A stretch of DNA of 64,000 nt, from NCBI GenBank assembly GCA_913064775.1, contig CAJYAD010000002.1:1-64000 (forward strand). Direction: 5' to 3'. Positions 53,148 to 61,589 of this stretch are shown here, piece by piece (position 1 is the first letter of the stretch; the number at the start of each line of letters is the position of its first letter). The notes beneath the pieces were generated by a model. The model searched no databases and had not been told where the DNA came from. It was given only the letters and a program-made list of their open reading frames with translations. The position numbers and the translations under genes were made by a program. The DNA comes from an uncultured Albidovulum sp. (GTDB lineage: Bacteria > Pseudomonadota > Alphaproteobacteria > Rhodobacterales > Rhodobacteraceae).

Positions 53148-53382
53148 GTCCTGTGCCTCTTCGACCGGGCGCCGGGGGCCCGGAATAACCAACCCCCGCT
53201 TGATGGAGCATTTGCCGAAGGGGTGCAAGGGGAGGCGGCGGCGCAGCGGAGCTTTGCAAAACCTCTGGGCGAATTCCTTCCGAAGGCGCTGGCCGAAGGC
53301 AAGGCCCTGCCGAAGCGCCTGATGGCACGAGGCAGGCGCTGCAACGAAAAATGCAACCGCGGCGGCCTTGCCCAGCCACCCC
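53148..53382. other. Upstream region of cobS
   Basis: No gene is supported. The segment has an AGGCGC/GCGCCT dyad (53283-53322) and a cluster of CCGAAG motifs. A cobalamin riboswitch would be expected near B12 genes, but no B12-box pattern is visible, so I do not call one. Confidence 0.4.
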
Positions 53383-53511
53383 GGGATATTTTCGCCAGAA
53401 AGAAGCAAACGCCCTTTCGGCTTTCACTTTGGCAGAAATACTCCACGCGGTTGCCATCAGAGCGCCATCGGTCCGAGCGACAATGGCCACGGGGTGTGAA
53501 GCCCCCGGCGC
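53383..53511. repeat. Dispersed intergenic repeat, copy C (inverted form plus hairpin unit)
   Basis: The core GGGATATTTTCGCCAGAAAG (53383-) faces an inverted partner that reads on the minus strand GGAGTATTTCTGCCAAAGTG (ending 53444). A middle section (53445-53490) has GCCATCGGTCCGAGCGACAA, resembling a segment of copy B (GGTCCGAGC is shared), and the GTGTGAAG hairpin unit follows (53490-53508). It ends about 50 bases from the 3' end of the J-domain gene. Confidence 0.6.
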
Positions 53512-53562
53512 CGAGGCCCGCAAAGGGCCCGCCCCCTGCGTCCCCGTCCCGCGCGCGCGCCG

Positions 53563-54201
53563 TCAGTCGCGGAAGTTGCGGCTTTCCTTGATCTGGTCCC
53601 AGGCCCAGACGACCTCTTGCAGGCGGTCCTCGTCCTCGCGCTTGCCGCCGTTCATGTCGGGGTGCAGATCCTTCACCAGGCTCTTGTATTGCTTACGGAT
53701 CTCGATCCGGGTCCAGGTGTCGCGCGCTTCCAGGATCTCCAGCGCCTTGCGCTCGGTCGGCGGCAGCTTGCGGGTGGGGCCACCGACATTGGCGTTCTTG
53801 CCGGGATTGCGCGTGGCGTTCTCGCCCAGGATCTCCATCGGGTCCTCGACCCCCAGCCGGTGCCAGGCGCGGGCCTCCTTGCCTTCACCGAAGGGTTTCG
53901 TCGGCCGGCCCCAGACCCGGTCGTTGTCCAGCATCTGTTCGAATTCTTCCTCGGTCTGGCCCGAGAAGAAGTTCCACTTGAGGTTAAATTCGCGCACATG
54001 GTCGCGGCAGAACCAGCGGTATTCGTCCAGATGATCGGGCGAGCGCGGCGCGCGGTACTGGCCGGCCTCCTCGCAGCCCGGGTGTTCGCAGACCCGCGTC
54101 GAGGTTTCGATGGCACCAGACATGCCCCGCCGACCACGGGTGCGGCGTTTTTTGTCCGACGACACGCTGATGTCGAATTCGAACGGGGACCGTTTACTCA
54201 T
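53563..54201 (-). CDS. J-domain protein (DnaJ family) next to cobS
   Basis: 212 aa from the ATG at 54201 (AAAGG 7 bases upstream). The N-terminal half has a Cys/His-rich segment (VCEHPGCEEAG, then RWFCRDHVREFN), possibly metal-binding; the C-terminal 70 residues are a J domain with the HPD tripeptide in LVKDLHPDMNGG. J-domain proteins stimulate DnaK-type chaperones. Genes of this shape stand beside cobS in many alphaproteobacteria, but their client is not known. Confidence 0.88.
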   Translation of the reverse strand: MSKRSPFEFDISVSSDKKRRTRGRRGMSGAIETSTRVCEHPGCEEAGQYRAPRSPDHLDEYRWFCRDHVREFNLKWNFFSGQTEEEFEQMLDNDRVWGRPTKPFGEGKEARAWHRLGVEDPMEILGENATRNPGKNANVGGPTRKLPPTERKALEILEARDTWTRIEIRKQYKSLVKDLHPDMNGGKREDEDRLQEVVWAWDQIKESRNFRD

Positions 54202-54275
54202 CTCGCTGCCTTTCCGACTCGGGCGCATCAGTTTAGGGTTTTTTGCGTCCTATTGAAGGGGTTGACAGGAATAAA

Positions 54276-54533
54276 ATGAACGTAACTCAAGAGATCCAGA
54301 CCCGGCTGACGAAAGCCTTCACGCCGGATGAACTGCAGGTGGTCGACGAAAGCGAACGCCATCGCGGTCATGCCGGTTATCAGGAGGGCGGGGAAAGCCA
54401 TTTTCGCGTGACAATCAAGGCGCCGGTCTTCGCCGAGATGAGCCGGATCGCCCGCCACCGGGCCATCCATGAGGCGCTGGGGCCCGATCTGGTCGGGCGC
54501 ATCCACGCGCTGGCGCTGGACGTGGGCGCCTAG
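54276..54533 (+). CDS. bolA: BolA-family protein
   Basis: 85 aa from the ATG at 54276 (AGGA upstream); an upstream in-frame start lacks a ribosome site. The BolA/YrbA fold is clear: FTPDELQVVDESERHRGHAG, SHFRVTIKAPVFAEMSRIAR and HRAIHEALGPDLVGRIHALAL. BolA proteins bind monothiol glutaredoxins and [2Fe-2S] clusters and affect morphology and iron-sulphur handling. Divergent from the J-domain gene across 74 bases. Confidence 0.94.
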   Translation: MNVTQEIQTRLTKAFTPDELQVVDESERHRGHAGYQEGGESHFRVTIKAPVFAEMSRIARHRAIHEALGPDLVGRIHALALDVGA

Positions 54534-54646
54534 GCGCCGGGACTGCCGCCCTTGCCCGCGCCAAAAGAGGGGCCAGGGAAGGGCGGGGGCTTTGGGCGGG
54601 GGCCACGAGCGGCTTCAGGCGGGTCTGTTGTCCCGCCCGGGCGCGG

Positions 54647-55105
54647 CTATTCCATGGAGCTTTCACTTTCGCGCGCGGCGGGGCCGACGGCGGGGGCCTT
54701 GCCACCCTCATCGCCGCGCAGCGAGACCAGACGCGGGCCTTCGCTGCGCTGGGCGCGGACGGGGTCGCGCAGGATCACCGGCTCGGGCTGGGCGGTCGCG
54801 GCACCGGCGGCGGAAGGTGCGGGGGCTGTGGTTTCGACCTGGCCAGAGACCTCGGCCTCGGCCTCGGTCATGCGGCGAAAGATCAGCATGTTCTGAAAGG
54901 TGGTCGTGCGGCCACGCAGGCCGGTGCGTTCCTCGCAGGGCAGGGTCTCGGCGCGCAGGTATTCCCAGCCCTCGCGGCCCATCTTGTTCATCAGCCCGGC
55001 AAGCGCATGGGCGAAGCGGTCCTCGGTCTGCTTGGCACCGCGGACCTTCTCGGCCCGTTTGGGCGCGGGAATGACCTTGTATTCATAGCGGCTCGGTGCG
55101 GGCAT
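54647..55105 (-). CDS. DUF4177 domain protein
   Basis: 152 aa. The N-terminal 80 residues hold DUF4177-like features: RYEYKVIPAPKRAEKV, then LMNKMGREGWEYLRAETLPC and RTTTFQNMLIFRRM. The rest is an Ala/Pro/Glu-rich, probably disordered tail. This version is common in Rhodobacteraceae; the function is unknown. GGAG lies 9 bases before the ATG. Confidence 0.78.
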   Translation of the reverse strand: MPAPSRYEYKVIPAPKRAEKVRGAKQTEDRFAHALAGLMNKMGREGWEYLRAETLPCEERTGLRGRTTTFQNMLIFRRMTEAEAEVSGQVETTAPAPSAAGAATAQPEPVILRDPVRAQRSEGPRLVSLRGDEGGKAPAVGPAARESESSME

Positions 55106-55147
55106 GGCGGGATCTCCGGTGGCGGGTGCAAAAGGTTAACCGACTGC

Positions 55148-55167
55148 TCCGGCAAGGCCAAGCCGGA
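55148..55167 (-). terminator. Hairpin downstream of the DUF302 gene
   Basis: TCCGGC and GCCGGA pair around AAGGCCAA between the DUF302 gene and the DUF4177 gene (both minus strand). No T-run. A lone TTAACC, a CtrA half-site, lies nearby at 55136. Confidence 0.3.
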
Positions 55168-55224
55168 TCGGGGCGGACGGCGCGTTCAAGGCTGGAAACC
55201 GCCGGGCCGCCCCATCGGTTCCAA

Positions 55225-55791
55225 TCAGAAATCGCCGGTCGCGCTCTTGTGCATGATGTCGAGGATGACCTTGCGCACATGCTCGGCCTCCTTGCGCAGA
55301 TCGGGGGGCAGGGGTTTGCCGCCGTGGATCATCATGTCCATGTTCAGCGAATAGAGCCAGAGCTGACCCGACTTGTCTTGCAGCAACGCGACGCGGCAAG
55401 GCAGATAGGCGCTGTAGGCGTCCGAATAATCCACCATCTTCGCCGCCGTCAGCGGGTTGCAATAGAGGTAGATCTTGAGCTTGCGCCAGGGCTTGCCCAT
55501 CATCGCCGCGACCTGATCGCCCAGCGGCAGCTGGCCCACGTCCTTGATGTTGTCGGCCTGCGCGGTGGACTGGATCGACTGGTCGACCTCTGCAAAGGTT
55601 AGCCCCGGGGCGACCTTGGCCTTCCAGACGGTGGCCTCGGCGGCGTTGCCGGTGGCGGCCAGACTGCGGGCCATGTCCCAATAGACGCGCGGCGCCTGAG
55701 GATCGAAGCCCCGGAATGTCCAGGCGACCCAAAGCACCGCGACGACTGCGAGCAGTCCCACCAATGCCAGCAGATTTCGCAACAACGTCAT
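55225..55791 (-). CDS. DUF302 domain membrane-anchored protein
   Basis: 188 aa from the ATG at 55791 (GGAGG 6 bases before it). One N-terminal TM (about 7-27) acts as an uncleaved anchor or signal; the soluble part contains the DUF302-like segment LKIYLYCNPLTAAKMVDYSD and LPCRVALLQDKSGQLWLYSL, followed by MDMMIHGGKPLPPDL. DUF302 domains bind small ligands in some proteins; the role is unknown. The cysteines and methionines could bind metal, which is speculative. Confidence 0.75.
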   Translation of the reverse strand: MTLLRNLLALVGLLAVVAVLWVAWTFRGFDPQAPRVYWDMARSLAATGNAAEATVWKAKVAPGLTFAEVDQSIQSTAQADNIKDVGQLPLGDQVAAMMGKPWRKLKIYLYCNPLTAAKMVDYSDAYSAYLPCRVALLQDKSGQLWLYSLNMDMMIHGGKPLPPDLRKEAEHVRKVILDIMHKSATGDF

Positions 55792-55985
55792 GAAAACCCT
55801 CCCCGCCTTCACGTTCCCTTGCGTGGGCACCAAAGGGCCCTGACCGAGGGGGCGTTGTCAACCCATCATATCGGAATGCGTCTATCTTCTGCGTGAAGTT
55901 GCCATGGGGCGCGGTGCGGCGCGGTCTTGCACGGCCCCGTTCCGCGCCGCACGATGGCGCCCTGGACCCGGTGGAGGGGGAGAGA

Positions 55986-56366
55986 ATGGCGCGACATGAT
56001 TTCGATCCGGCGACGGTAGAACCCGACGGCCGCCCGCCCGCGAAGCAACGGCTGTTCGAAGGGGCTGCTCCGTGGCGTGGCTTCGTGAACGGAGAGCGTC
56101 TTGGCGGGCCGGTGACGATCCTGACCTATGGCAACGAGCGCCCCGGCGAAGGGCCGCGCCTGCATGTCCATCCTTATGACGAGACCTTCGTGGTGGTGGG
56201 GGGCAGGGCGCGGTTCTTCGTCGGCGATTCGGTGATCGACGCCGAGGCGGGCGAGGTCGTCCTGGGCCCCAAGGGCGTGCCGCACAGATTTGAGAATCTG
56301 GGCCCCGGGCGGCTGCAGACGATCGACATTCACCACTCAGAGCGCTGGATCCAGACCGATCTATAG
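55986..56366 (+). CDS. Small cupin protein
   Basis: 126 aa from the ATG at 55986, behind a GGAGGGGGAGA ribosome site. A single cupin: motif 1 RLHVHPYDETFVVVGGRARF (HxH-x4-E), motif 2 LGPKGVPHRFENLG, which together give the three His and one Glu of the usual metal site. The enzyme or binding activity is unknown. It has no operon partner: the DUF302 gene lies divergent upstream and gatB convergent. Confidence 0.85.
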   Translation: MARHDFDPATVEPDGRPPAKQRLFEGAAPWRGFVNGERLGGPVTILTYGNERPGEGPRLHVHPYDETFVVVGGRARFFVGDSVIDAEAGEVVLGPKGVPHRFENLGPGRLQTIDIHHSERWIQTDL

Positions 56367-56390
56367 GCGCGCTTTGTGCGGAAGCGGGGC

Positions 56391-57902
56391 TTAGAGCCCC
56401 AGCTTCTGCGTCACCAGATCGGTCACCACCTTGGGGTTGGCCTTGCCGCCGGTGGCCTTCAGCACCTGACCGGTGAACCAGCCCGCAAGCTTGGGGTTCT
56501 GCTTGGCCTTTTCCACCTGCGCGGGGTTGTCGGCGATGACCTGATCCACCGCCGCCTCGATCGCGCCGGTATCGGTGACCTGTTTCATGCCGCGCTCTTC
56601 CACGATCTTCGCCGGGTCGCCGCCTGTCGTATAGACGATCTCGAACAGATCCTTGGCGATCTTGCCCGAGATGTCGCCCTTGGCGATCAGATCGACGATG
56701 CCGCCCAGCTGGGTCGCCGACACCGGGCTTTCGGTGATGTCGTGGCCTTCCTTCTTGAGGCGGCCGAACAGCTCGTTGATGACCCAGTTGGCGGCCAGCT
56801 TGCCGTCGCGGCCCTCGGCGATCTCTTCGAAGAATCGTGCCGAATCGAGGTCGGCGGTCAGCACGTTCGCGTCGTAATCGGTCAGCCCGAAATCGGCCAT
56901 GAAGCGGGCCTTCTTGGCGTCCGGCAGTTCCGGCATGGAGGCGGCGATATCGTCGACCCAGGCTTGCTCGATCTCCAGCGGCAGCAGGTCGGGGCAGGGG
57001 AAGTAGCGATAATCATGCGCCTCTTCTTTTGAGCGCATCGACCGCGTCTCGCCCTTGTCGGCATCGTAGAGGCGGGTTTCCTGATCGATCTTGCCGCCGT
57101 CTTCCAGAATGGCGATCTGGCGCCGGGCCTCGTAGTCGATCGCGGCCTGGATGAAGCGCATCGAGTTCATGTTCTTGATCTCGCAGCGGGTGCCGAGATG
57201 GCCGAAATCCTGGGTTTCCTGGTAACGCTCATAGGCGCCGGGCAGGCAGACCGAGACGTTGACATCGGCGCGCAGGTTGCCGTTTTGCATGTTGCCGTCG
57301 CAGGTGCCGAGGTAGCGCAGGATCTGGCGCAGCTTGCCGACATAGGCCGCCGCCTCTTCGGGGCCGCGCAGGTCGGGGCGGCTGACGATCTCCATCAGCG
57401 CCACGCCGGTGCGGTTGAGGTCGACGAAGGACATGTTGGGATCCATGTCGTGGATCGACTTGCCCGCGTCCTGTTCCAGATGGATGCGCTCGATCCGCAC
57501 GAGGCGGGCGAGGCCCTGGCCCATCTCGACCAGCACTTCGCCCTCACCGACGATCGGGTGGTAGAGCTGGCTGATCTGATAGCCCTGCGGCAGGTCGGGG
57601 TAGAAGTAATTCTTGCGATCGAAAGCCGAGAACAGGTTGATCTGCGCCTTCAGGCCCAGCCCGGTACGCACCGCCTGTTCGACGCAGAAATCGTTGATCA
57701 CCGGCAGCATGCCCGGCATCGCGGCGTCGACGAAGGAGACGTTGGAATTGGGCTCGGACCCGAACAGGGTCGAGGCGCCGGAGAACAGCTTGGCGTTCGA
57801 GGCCACCTGGGCGTGGATCTCCATCCCGATCACCAGTTCCCAATCGTGCTTGGCGCCAGTGATGCGTTTGGGCTTGGGGGTGTCGAATGTGAGGTCAAGC
57901 AT
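56391..57902 (-). CDS. gatB: Aspartyl/glutamyl-tRNA amidotransferase subunit B
   Basis: 503 aa. GatB hallmarks: [20 protein letters not shown] at the N-terminus, the kinase-like [39 protein letters not shown], and a C-terminal YqeY-like tail domain ([20 protein letters not shown]). GatB binds misacylated tRNA and phosphorylates the side chain for amidation by GatA in the GatCAB complex. gatA and gatC are not adjacent. It is preceded upstream by the SDR gene across repeat copy D. Confidence 0.97.
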   Translation of the reverse strand: MLDLTFDTPKPKRITGAKHDWELVIGMEIHAQVASNAKLFSGASTLFGSEPNSNVSFVDAAMPGMLPVINDFCVEQAVRTGLGLKAQINLFSAFDRKNYFYPDLPQGYQISQLYHPIVGEGEVLVEMGQGLARLVRIERIHLEQDAGKSIHDMDPNMSFVDLNRTGVALMEIVSRPDLRGPEEAAAYVGKLRQILRYLGTCDGNMQNGNLRADVNVSVCLPGAYERYQETQDFGHLGTRCEIKNMNSMRFIQAAIDYEARRQIAILEDGGKIDQETRLYDADKGETRSMRSKEEAHDYRYFPCPDLLPLEIEQAWVDDIAASMPELPDAKKARFMADFGLTDYDANVLTADLDSARFFEEIAEGRDGKLAANWVINELFGRLKKEGHDITESPVSATQLGGIVDLIAKGDISGKIAKDLFEIVYTTGGDPAKIVEERGMKQVTDTGAIEAAVDQVIADNPAQVEKAKQNPKLAGWFTGQVLKATGGKANPKVVTDLVTQKLGL

Positions 57903-57967
57903 GAGCGGGATCCTTTGCGTCTTCCCGGTCTTCTAGGCGGAAGCCGCGCGCGGAGCAAGCGGAGGGA

Positions 57968-58030
57968 GGGGGCGCGGCCCCCCTCGCCCTGCGGGCTCTC
58001 CCCCCGGGGATATTTTCGCCAGAAAGAAAG
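57968..58030. repeat. Dispersed intergenic repeat, copy D (core plus GC stem)
   Basis: GGGATATTTTCGCCAGAAAG (58007-) matches the core of copy C over its full 20 bases shown here. A GGGGG/CCCCC stem (57968-57982) lies 25 bases before it, as the GC stem does beside copy B. The element ends 8 bases from the 3' end of the SDR gene and sits upstream of gatB. Confidence 0.6.
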
Positions 58031-58037
58031 CCGGCGG

Positions 58038-58784
58038 TCAGCGCCCGCCCGCGACGTCGAGCGTGGTGCCGGTGACATAGGAGGCCGCGTCCGACATCAG
58101 CCACAGGATCGCGGCGGCGACTTCCGCGGCGCTGCCGGTGCGGCCCATGGGCACCAGATGCGCCAGCCGCTGGGCGCGGCCCGCATCGCCGCCCTTGGCG
58201 TGAATCGCGGTCTCGATCAGCCCGGGGCGGACGGCCGAGACGCGGATGCCTTCCGCCGCGACCTCGTCCGCAAGGCCCTTGGTGAAGCTGTCGATGGCGC
58301 CCTTCGAGGCCGCGTAATCGACGAATTGATTGGCCGAGCCCAGCCGCGCGGCCACCGACGACAGGTTGACGATCACCCCGCCCTGACCGCCGTGCTTGGT
58401 GGACATCCGCTTGACCGCGAACCCCGCCACGCGCATTGGCGCCACCACGTTGATCTGGAACATGCGGCTCAGGCGTTCCTGGCTCATGTCCTCGACCCGC
58501 GCGGCGATGTCGACGATGCCGGCGTTGTTGACCAGCGCGTCGAGCCGGTCGAAGGCCGCGTCGAAGCCCTGGAACAGAAGCTCGGGGCCGTCGGGCGTGG
58601 CCATGTCGGCCTGCAGGATCTCGGCCCGGCCACCGGCGGCGCGCACGGCATCCGCCGTCGCCTCGGCCCCGTCGCGGTCGCGACCGTAGGCCACGGCCAC
58701 GTCATAGCCGGCTTTCGCGGCGCCGATCGCGCTGACGGCACCGATGCCCGCGCTGGCGCCTGTGACGAGAACTACCTTACGCAT
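58038..58784 (-). CDS. SDR-family oxidoreductase
   Basis: 248 aa, a classical short-chain dehydrogenase/reductase: TGASAGIGAVSAIGAAKAGY (TGxxxGxG), NNAGIVDIAARVEDM, the catalytic YAASKGAID, and a C-terminal MSDAASYVTGTTLDVAGG. Glucose/ribitol-type SDR; the substrate is unknown. Its start overlaps the end of pepN by 8 bases. Confidence 0.92.
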   Translation of the reverse strand: MRKVVLVTGASAGIGAVSAIGAAKAGYDVAVAYGRDRDGAEATADAVRAAGGRAEILQADMATPDGPELLFQGFDAAFDRLDALVNNAGIVDIAARVEDMSQERLSRMFQINVVAPMRVAGFAVKRMSTKHGGQGGVIVNLSSVAARLGSANQFVDYAASKGAIDSFTKGLADEVAAEGIRVSAVRPGLIETAIHAKGGDAGRAQRLAHLVPMGRTGSAAEVAAAILWLMSDAASYVTGTTLDVAGGR

Positions 58785-61365
58785 TTTCCTCTTCTCCTCT
58801 CATGCGGCTGACCATTTCCGACAGATCCCGGCTGAGCCCCGGCGTGGCGGCGATCCGCGCCAGCTGATCGCGGATCAGCCCTTGGCGGTCGGCGTCATAG
58901 CGCACCCAGCTGTCGAAGGCAGTCGACAGCCGCGCCGCGGTCTGCGGGTTCAGCGGATCGAGGCGGATCAGCCAATCCGCCAGGAACCGGTAGCTGTCGC
59001 CCGAGGGGTGGTGAAAACCCGCCGCATTGGCCGCGATCGCACCGATCACGCTGCGAAAGCGGTTGGGGTTCTTCCAGTCGAAATCCTCGCGCTCGGTCAG
59101 CGCCCGGGCGGTGGCGGCGCAATCCTCGGGCGCGGCATAGAGCACCTGCAGGGTGAACCACTTGTCCATCACCAGCGCATCGTCGCGCCAGCGCGCCTCG
59201 AACGAGGCCAGTTCCGCCGCGCCCTGACCGATATCTAGCAGCGCCGACAGCGCCTGCAGTGCTTCGGTCATGTTGTCGGCGGTGCCGTATTGCACCTTGG
59301 CCGCCGTGCCGCCGTCAAGGCGGGTCAGATAGGCCAGCGCCGCGCCGCGCAGCGCGCGCTTGCCCGCGACCTCCGCATCGGGCGCATAGGGGCCGGGCAC
59401 CGTCATCGCCGAATAGGTGGCCCCCAGCGCGCCGGCCAGATGCCGCGCGATGTCGGCGATCAGCGCCTCGCGCTGGGCATGGATGCGCATGGGGTCGGGC
59501 ACCTGGCCGGCGGCATGCAGGGTCTGGGCCATGTCGTCCTCGGACGGCAGGCGCAGGGTCAGGGCGCGGAAGGCCGGATCGAGGCTGTCGTCGCGCAGGA
59601 TCGCGCCCAGCCCTTCCAGATAGCCCGGCGTGGGGCCGGCGCCCTCGGTCACCATCCGCACCAGCACCTCCTTGGCCAGACCGCGCCCGGCCTCCCATCG
59701 GTTGAACGGGTCGCTGTCATGGGCCAGCAGGAAGGCGCGTTCCTCGGCGCTGGTCTCGCGATCGAGGATCACCGGTGCCGAAAAGCCGCGCAGGAGCGAC
59801 GGGATCGGTTTCGCCGCCAGCCCGTCGAAGGAAAAGCTTTGCCGCGACTCGGTCATCTCCAGCACCTGGGTCGGCAGCACCTCGTCGCCGTTGGGGTTCA
59901 GAAGCCCCAACGCGATCGGGATCACCCGGGGCGGTTTCTCGGTCTGGCCCGGGGTGGGGGCGGTGTTCTGGGTGATGTGCAGCGTATAGGTGCCGTCCTG
60001 GAAATCGTCGGTCACGCGCAGATGCGGGGTGCCGGCATCGGTGTACCAGCGCTTGAACTGGGTCAGGTCGCGGCCGGTCGCATCCTCGAAGACCTGAAGC
60101 CAATCCTCGATCGTCGCCGCCTGTCCGTCGTGGCGCTCGAAGTAAAGATCCAGCGCGCGGCGGTAGGCCTCATCCCCCACCAGCCGCTTGAGCATGCCGA
60201 TCACCTCGGCGCCCTTTTCATAGATTGTGGCGGTGTAGAAATTGTTGATCTCCTGGTAGGAGCCGGGCCGGACGGGATGCGCCAGCGGTCCCGCATCCTC
60301 GCGGAACTGGCGCGCGCGCAGGGTCAGCACGTCCTCGATCCGCTTCACCGCGGGGCTGCGCATATCGCCCGAGAAGCTTTGGTCGCGAAAGACCGTCAGC
60401 CCCTCTTTCAGGCACAGCTGGAACCAGTCGCGGCAGGTGATGCGGTTGCCGGTCCAGTTGTGGAAATACTCATGCGCGATGATTGCCTCAATGCGGGCGA
60501 AATCGTCATCGGTTGCGGTTTCGGGCGAGGCGAGGACGTATTTGGAGTTGAAGATGTTCAGCCCCTTGTTCTCCATCGCGCCCATGTTGAAATCGTCCAC
60601 CGCGACGATGTTGAAGATGTCGAGGTCGTATTCGCGCCCGTAGGTCTCCTCGTCCCATGTCATCGAGCGTTTCAGCGCGTCCATCGCATAGGCGCAGCGG
60701 TCCTCGTCGCCGCGGCGGACCCAGATGTTCAGCGCCACCTCGCGCCCCGAGCGGGTGGTGAAGCGGTCGGAATGGGCCACCAGATCGCCCGCGACCAGCG
60801 CGAACAGATAGGCGGGTTTGGGCCAGGGGTCATGCCATTCGGCAAAACCCGGCCCCTGCGCCACCGCGTCGCCGTTCGACAAAAGCACCGGCAGGTCGCT
60901 GTCGATGCGCACCCGGAACGGCGCCATCACGTCGGGGCGGTCGGGGTAGAAGGTGATCTTGCGAAAGCCCTCGGCCTCGCATTGGGTGCAATACATGCCC
61001 TTCGACATGTAGAGCCCCTCCAGCGCGGTGTTGGTTTCGGGCGCGATCTCGACCTCGGCCTCGAACAGGAAGGGGCCGGCGGGCAGGGCGGCGGCGGGGA
61101 TGGTCAGGCCGGTCGCGTCGGGGGTGGCTTTGATCGCGGTGCCGTCGATCGCGGCGCGGATCAGCGTCAGGGCCTCGCCGTCGAGGCGCAGATCGGCGCG
61201 GCCCGCCACGGCATCGGCGCGCGCGGGGTTCGGCACGAAGCGGATGGCCGAGCGCACCCGCGTCGCGCGCGGGGCCAGGTGAAAGTGCAGCTCGACCCCG
61301 TCGACCAGATGGCTGGGCGGGGTGTATTCGGCCAGGCGAATGGTCCGGGCGGCGGCATCTTTCAT
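58777..61365 (-). CDS. pepN: Aminopeptidase N (M1 family)
   Basis: 862 aa from the ATG at 61365 (AAGGAGA upstream). The M1 core has NMGAMENKGLNIFNSKYVLA (exopeptidase motif) and zinc ligands HEYFHNWTGNRITC with the distal Glu in LCLKEGLTVFRD; an immunoglobulin-like domain and a helical C-terminal domain follow, as in the E. coli PepN subfamily. A cytosolic enzyme that completes protein turnover. First in a pair with the SDR gene. Confidence 0.96.
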   Translation of the reverse strand: MKDAAARTIRLAEYTPPSHLVDGVELHFHLAPRATRVRSAIRFVPNPARADAVAGRADLRLDGEALTLIRAAIDGTAIKATPDATGLTIPAAALPAGPFLFEAEVEIAPETNTALEGLYMSKGMYCTQCEAEGFRKITFYPDRPDVMAPFRVRIDSDLPVLLSNGDAVAQGPGFAEWHDPWPKPAYLFALVAGDLVAHSDRFTTRSGREVALNIWVRRGDEDRCAYAMDALKRSMTWDEETYGREYDLDIFNIVAVDDFNMGAMENKGLNIFNSKYVLASPETATDDDFARIEAIIAHEYFHNWTGNRITCRDWFQLCLKEGLTVFRDQSFSGDMRSPAVKRIEDVLTLRARQFREDAGPLAHPVRPGSYQEINNFYTATIYEKGAEVIGMLKRLVGDEAYRRALDLYFERHDGQAATIEDWLQVFEDATGRDLTQFKRWYTDAGTPHLRVTDDFQDGTYTLHITQNTAPTPGQTEKPPRVIPIALGLLNPNGDEVLPTQVLEMTESRQSFSFDGLAAKPIPSLLRGFSAPVILDRETSAEERAFLLAHDSDPFNRWEAGRGLAKEVLVRMVTEGAGPTPGYLEGLGAILRDDSLDPAFRALTLRLPSEDDMAQTLHAAGQVPDPMRIHAQREALIADIARHLAGALGATYSAMTVPGPYAPDAEVAGKRALRGAALAYLTRLDGGTAAKVQYGTADNMTEALQALSALLDIGQGAAELASFEARWRDDALVMDKWFTLQVLYAAPEDCAATARALTEREDFDWKNPNRFRSVIGAIAANAAGFHHPSGDSYRFLADWLIRLDPLNPQTAARLSTAFDSWVRYDADRQGLIRDQLARIAATPGLSRDLSEMVSRMRGEEENA

Positions 61366-61489
61366 CGCTCTCTCCTTGCGCTGACGGCTCATCTGTAGGG
61401 CAATGACGCCTGGGCGCAAGGTCGCCCGGGGCGCGAAATCCGCCCGCCGGGGGGGCGGTTTGACGAAATCTTGCGCGAGGCGGGCGCTT

Positions 61490-61513
61490 AAAATTGCCGA
61501 AATTGGTAATTTT
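61490..61513. promoter_or_regulatory. Dyad between pepN and malate synthase
   Basis: AAAATTGCC and GGTAATTTT (8 of 9 positions symmetrical) flank GAAATT in the 224-base divergent gap. It lies 77 bases before the glcB ATG and is a plausible operator for a carbon-source regulator. Confidence 0.4.
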
Positions 61514-61589
61514 GGGTGACCAATCCTTGCGTTTTGGCGACGATCCTCTATCGGTAAGGGCCAGATTGCTGCGCGCAAGGAGGATGGCG

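Noticed and set aside
53148-53382. Cobalamin riboswitch upstream of cobS
   Set aside because: I could not find a B12-box or the expected long structured leader; the region fits ordinary upstream DNA plus the repeat.
55136-55141. CtrA control of the DUF4177/DUF302 region
   Set aside because: Only one TTAACC half-site is present, with no partner at 7 bases. A similar lone TTAAC at 16714 was also rejected.
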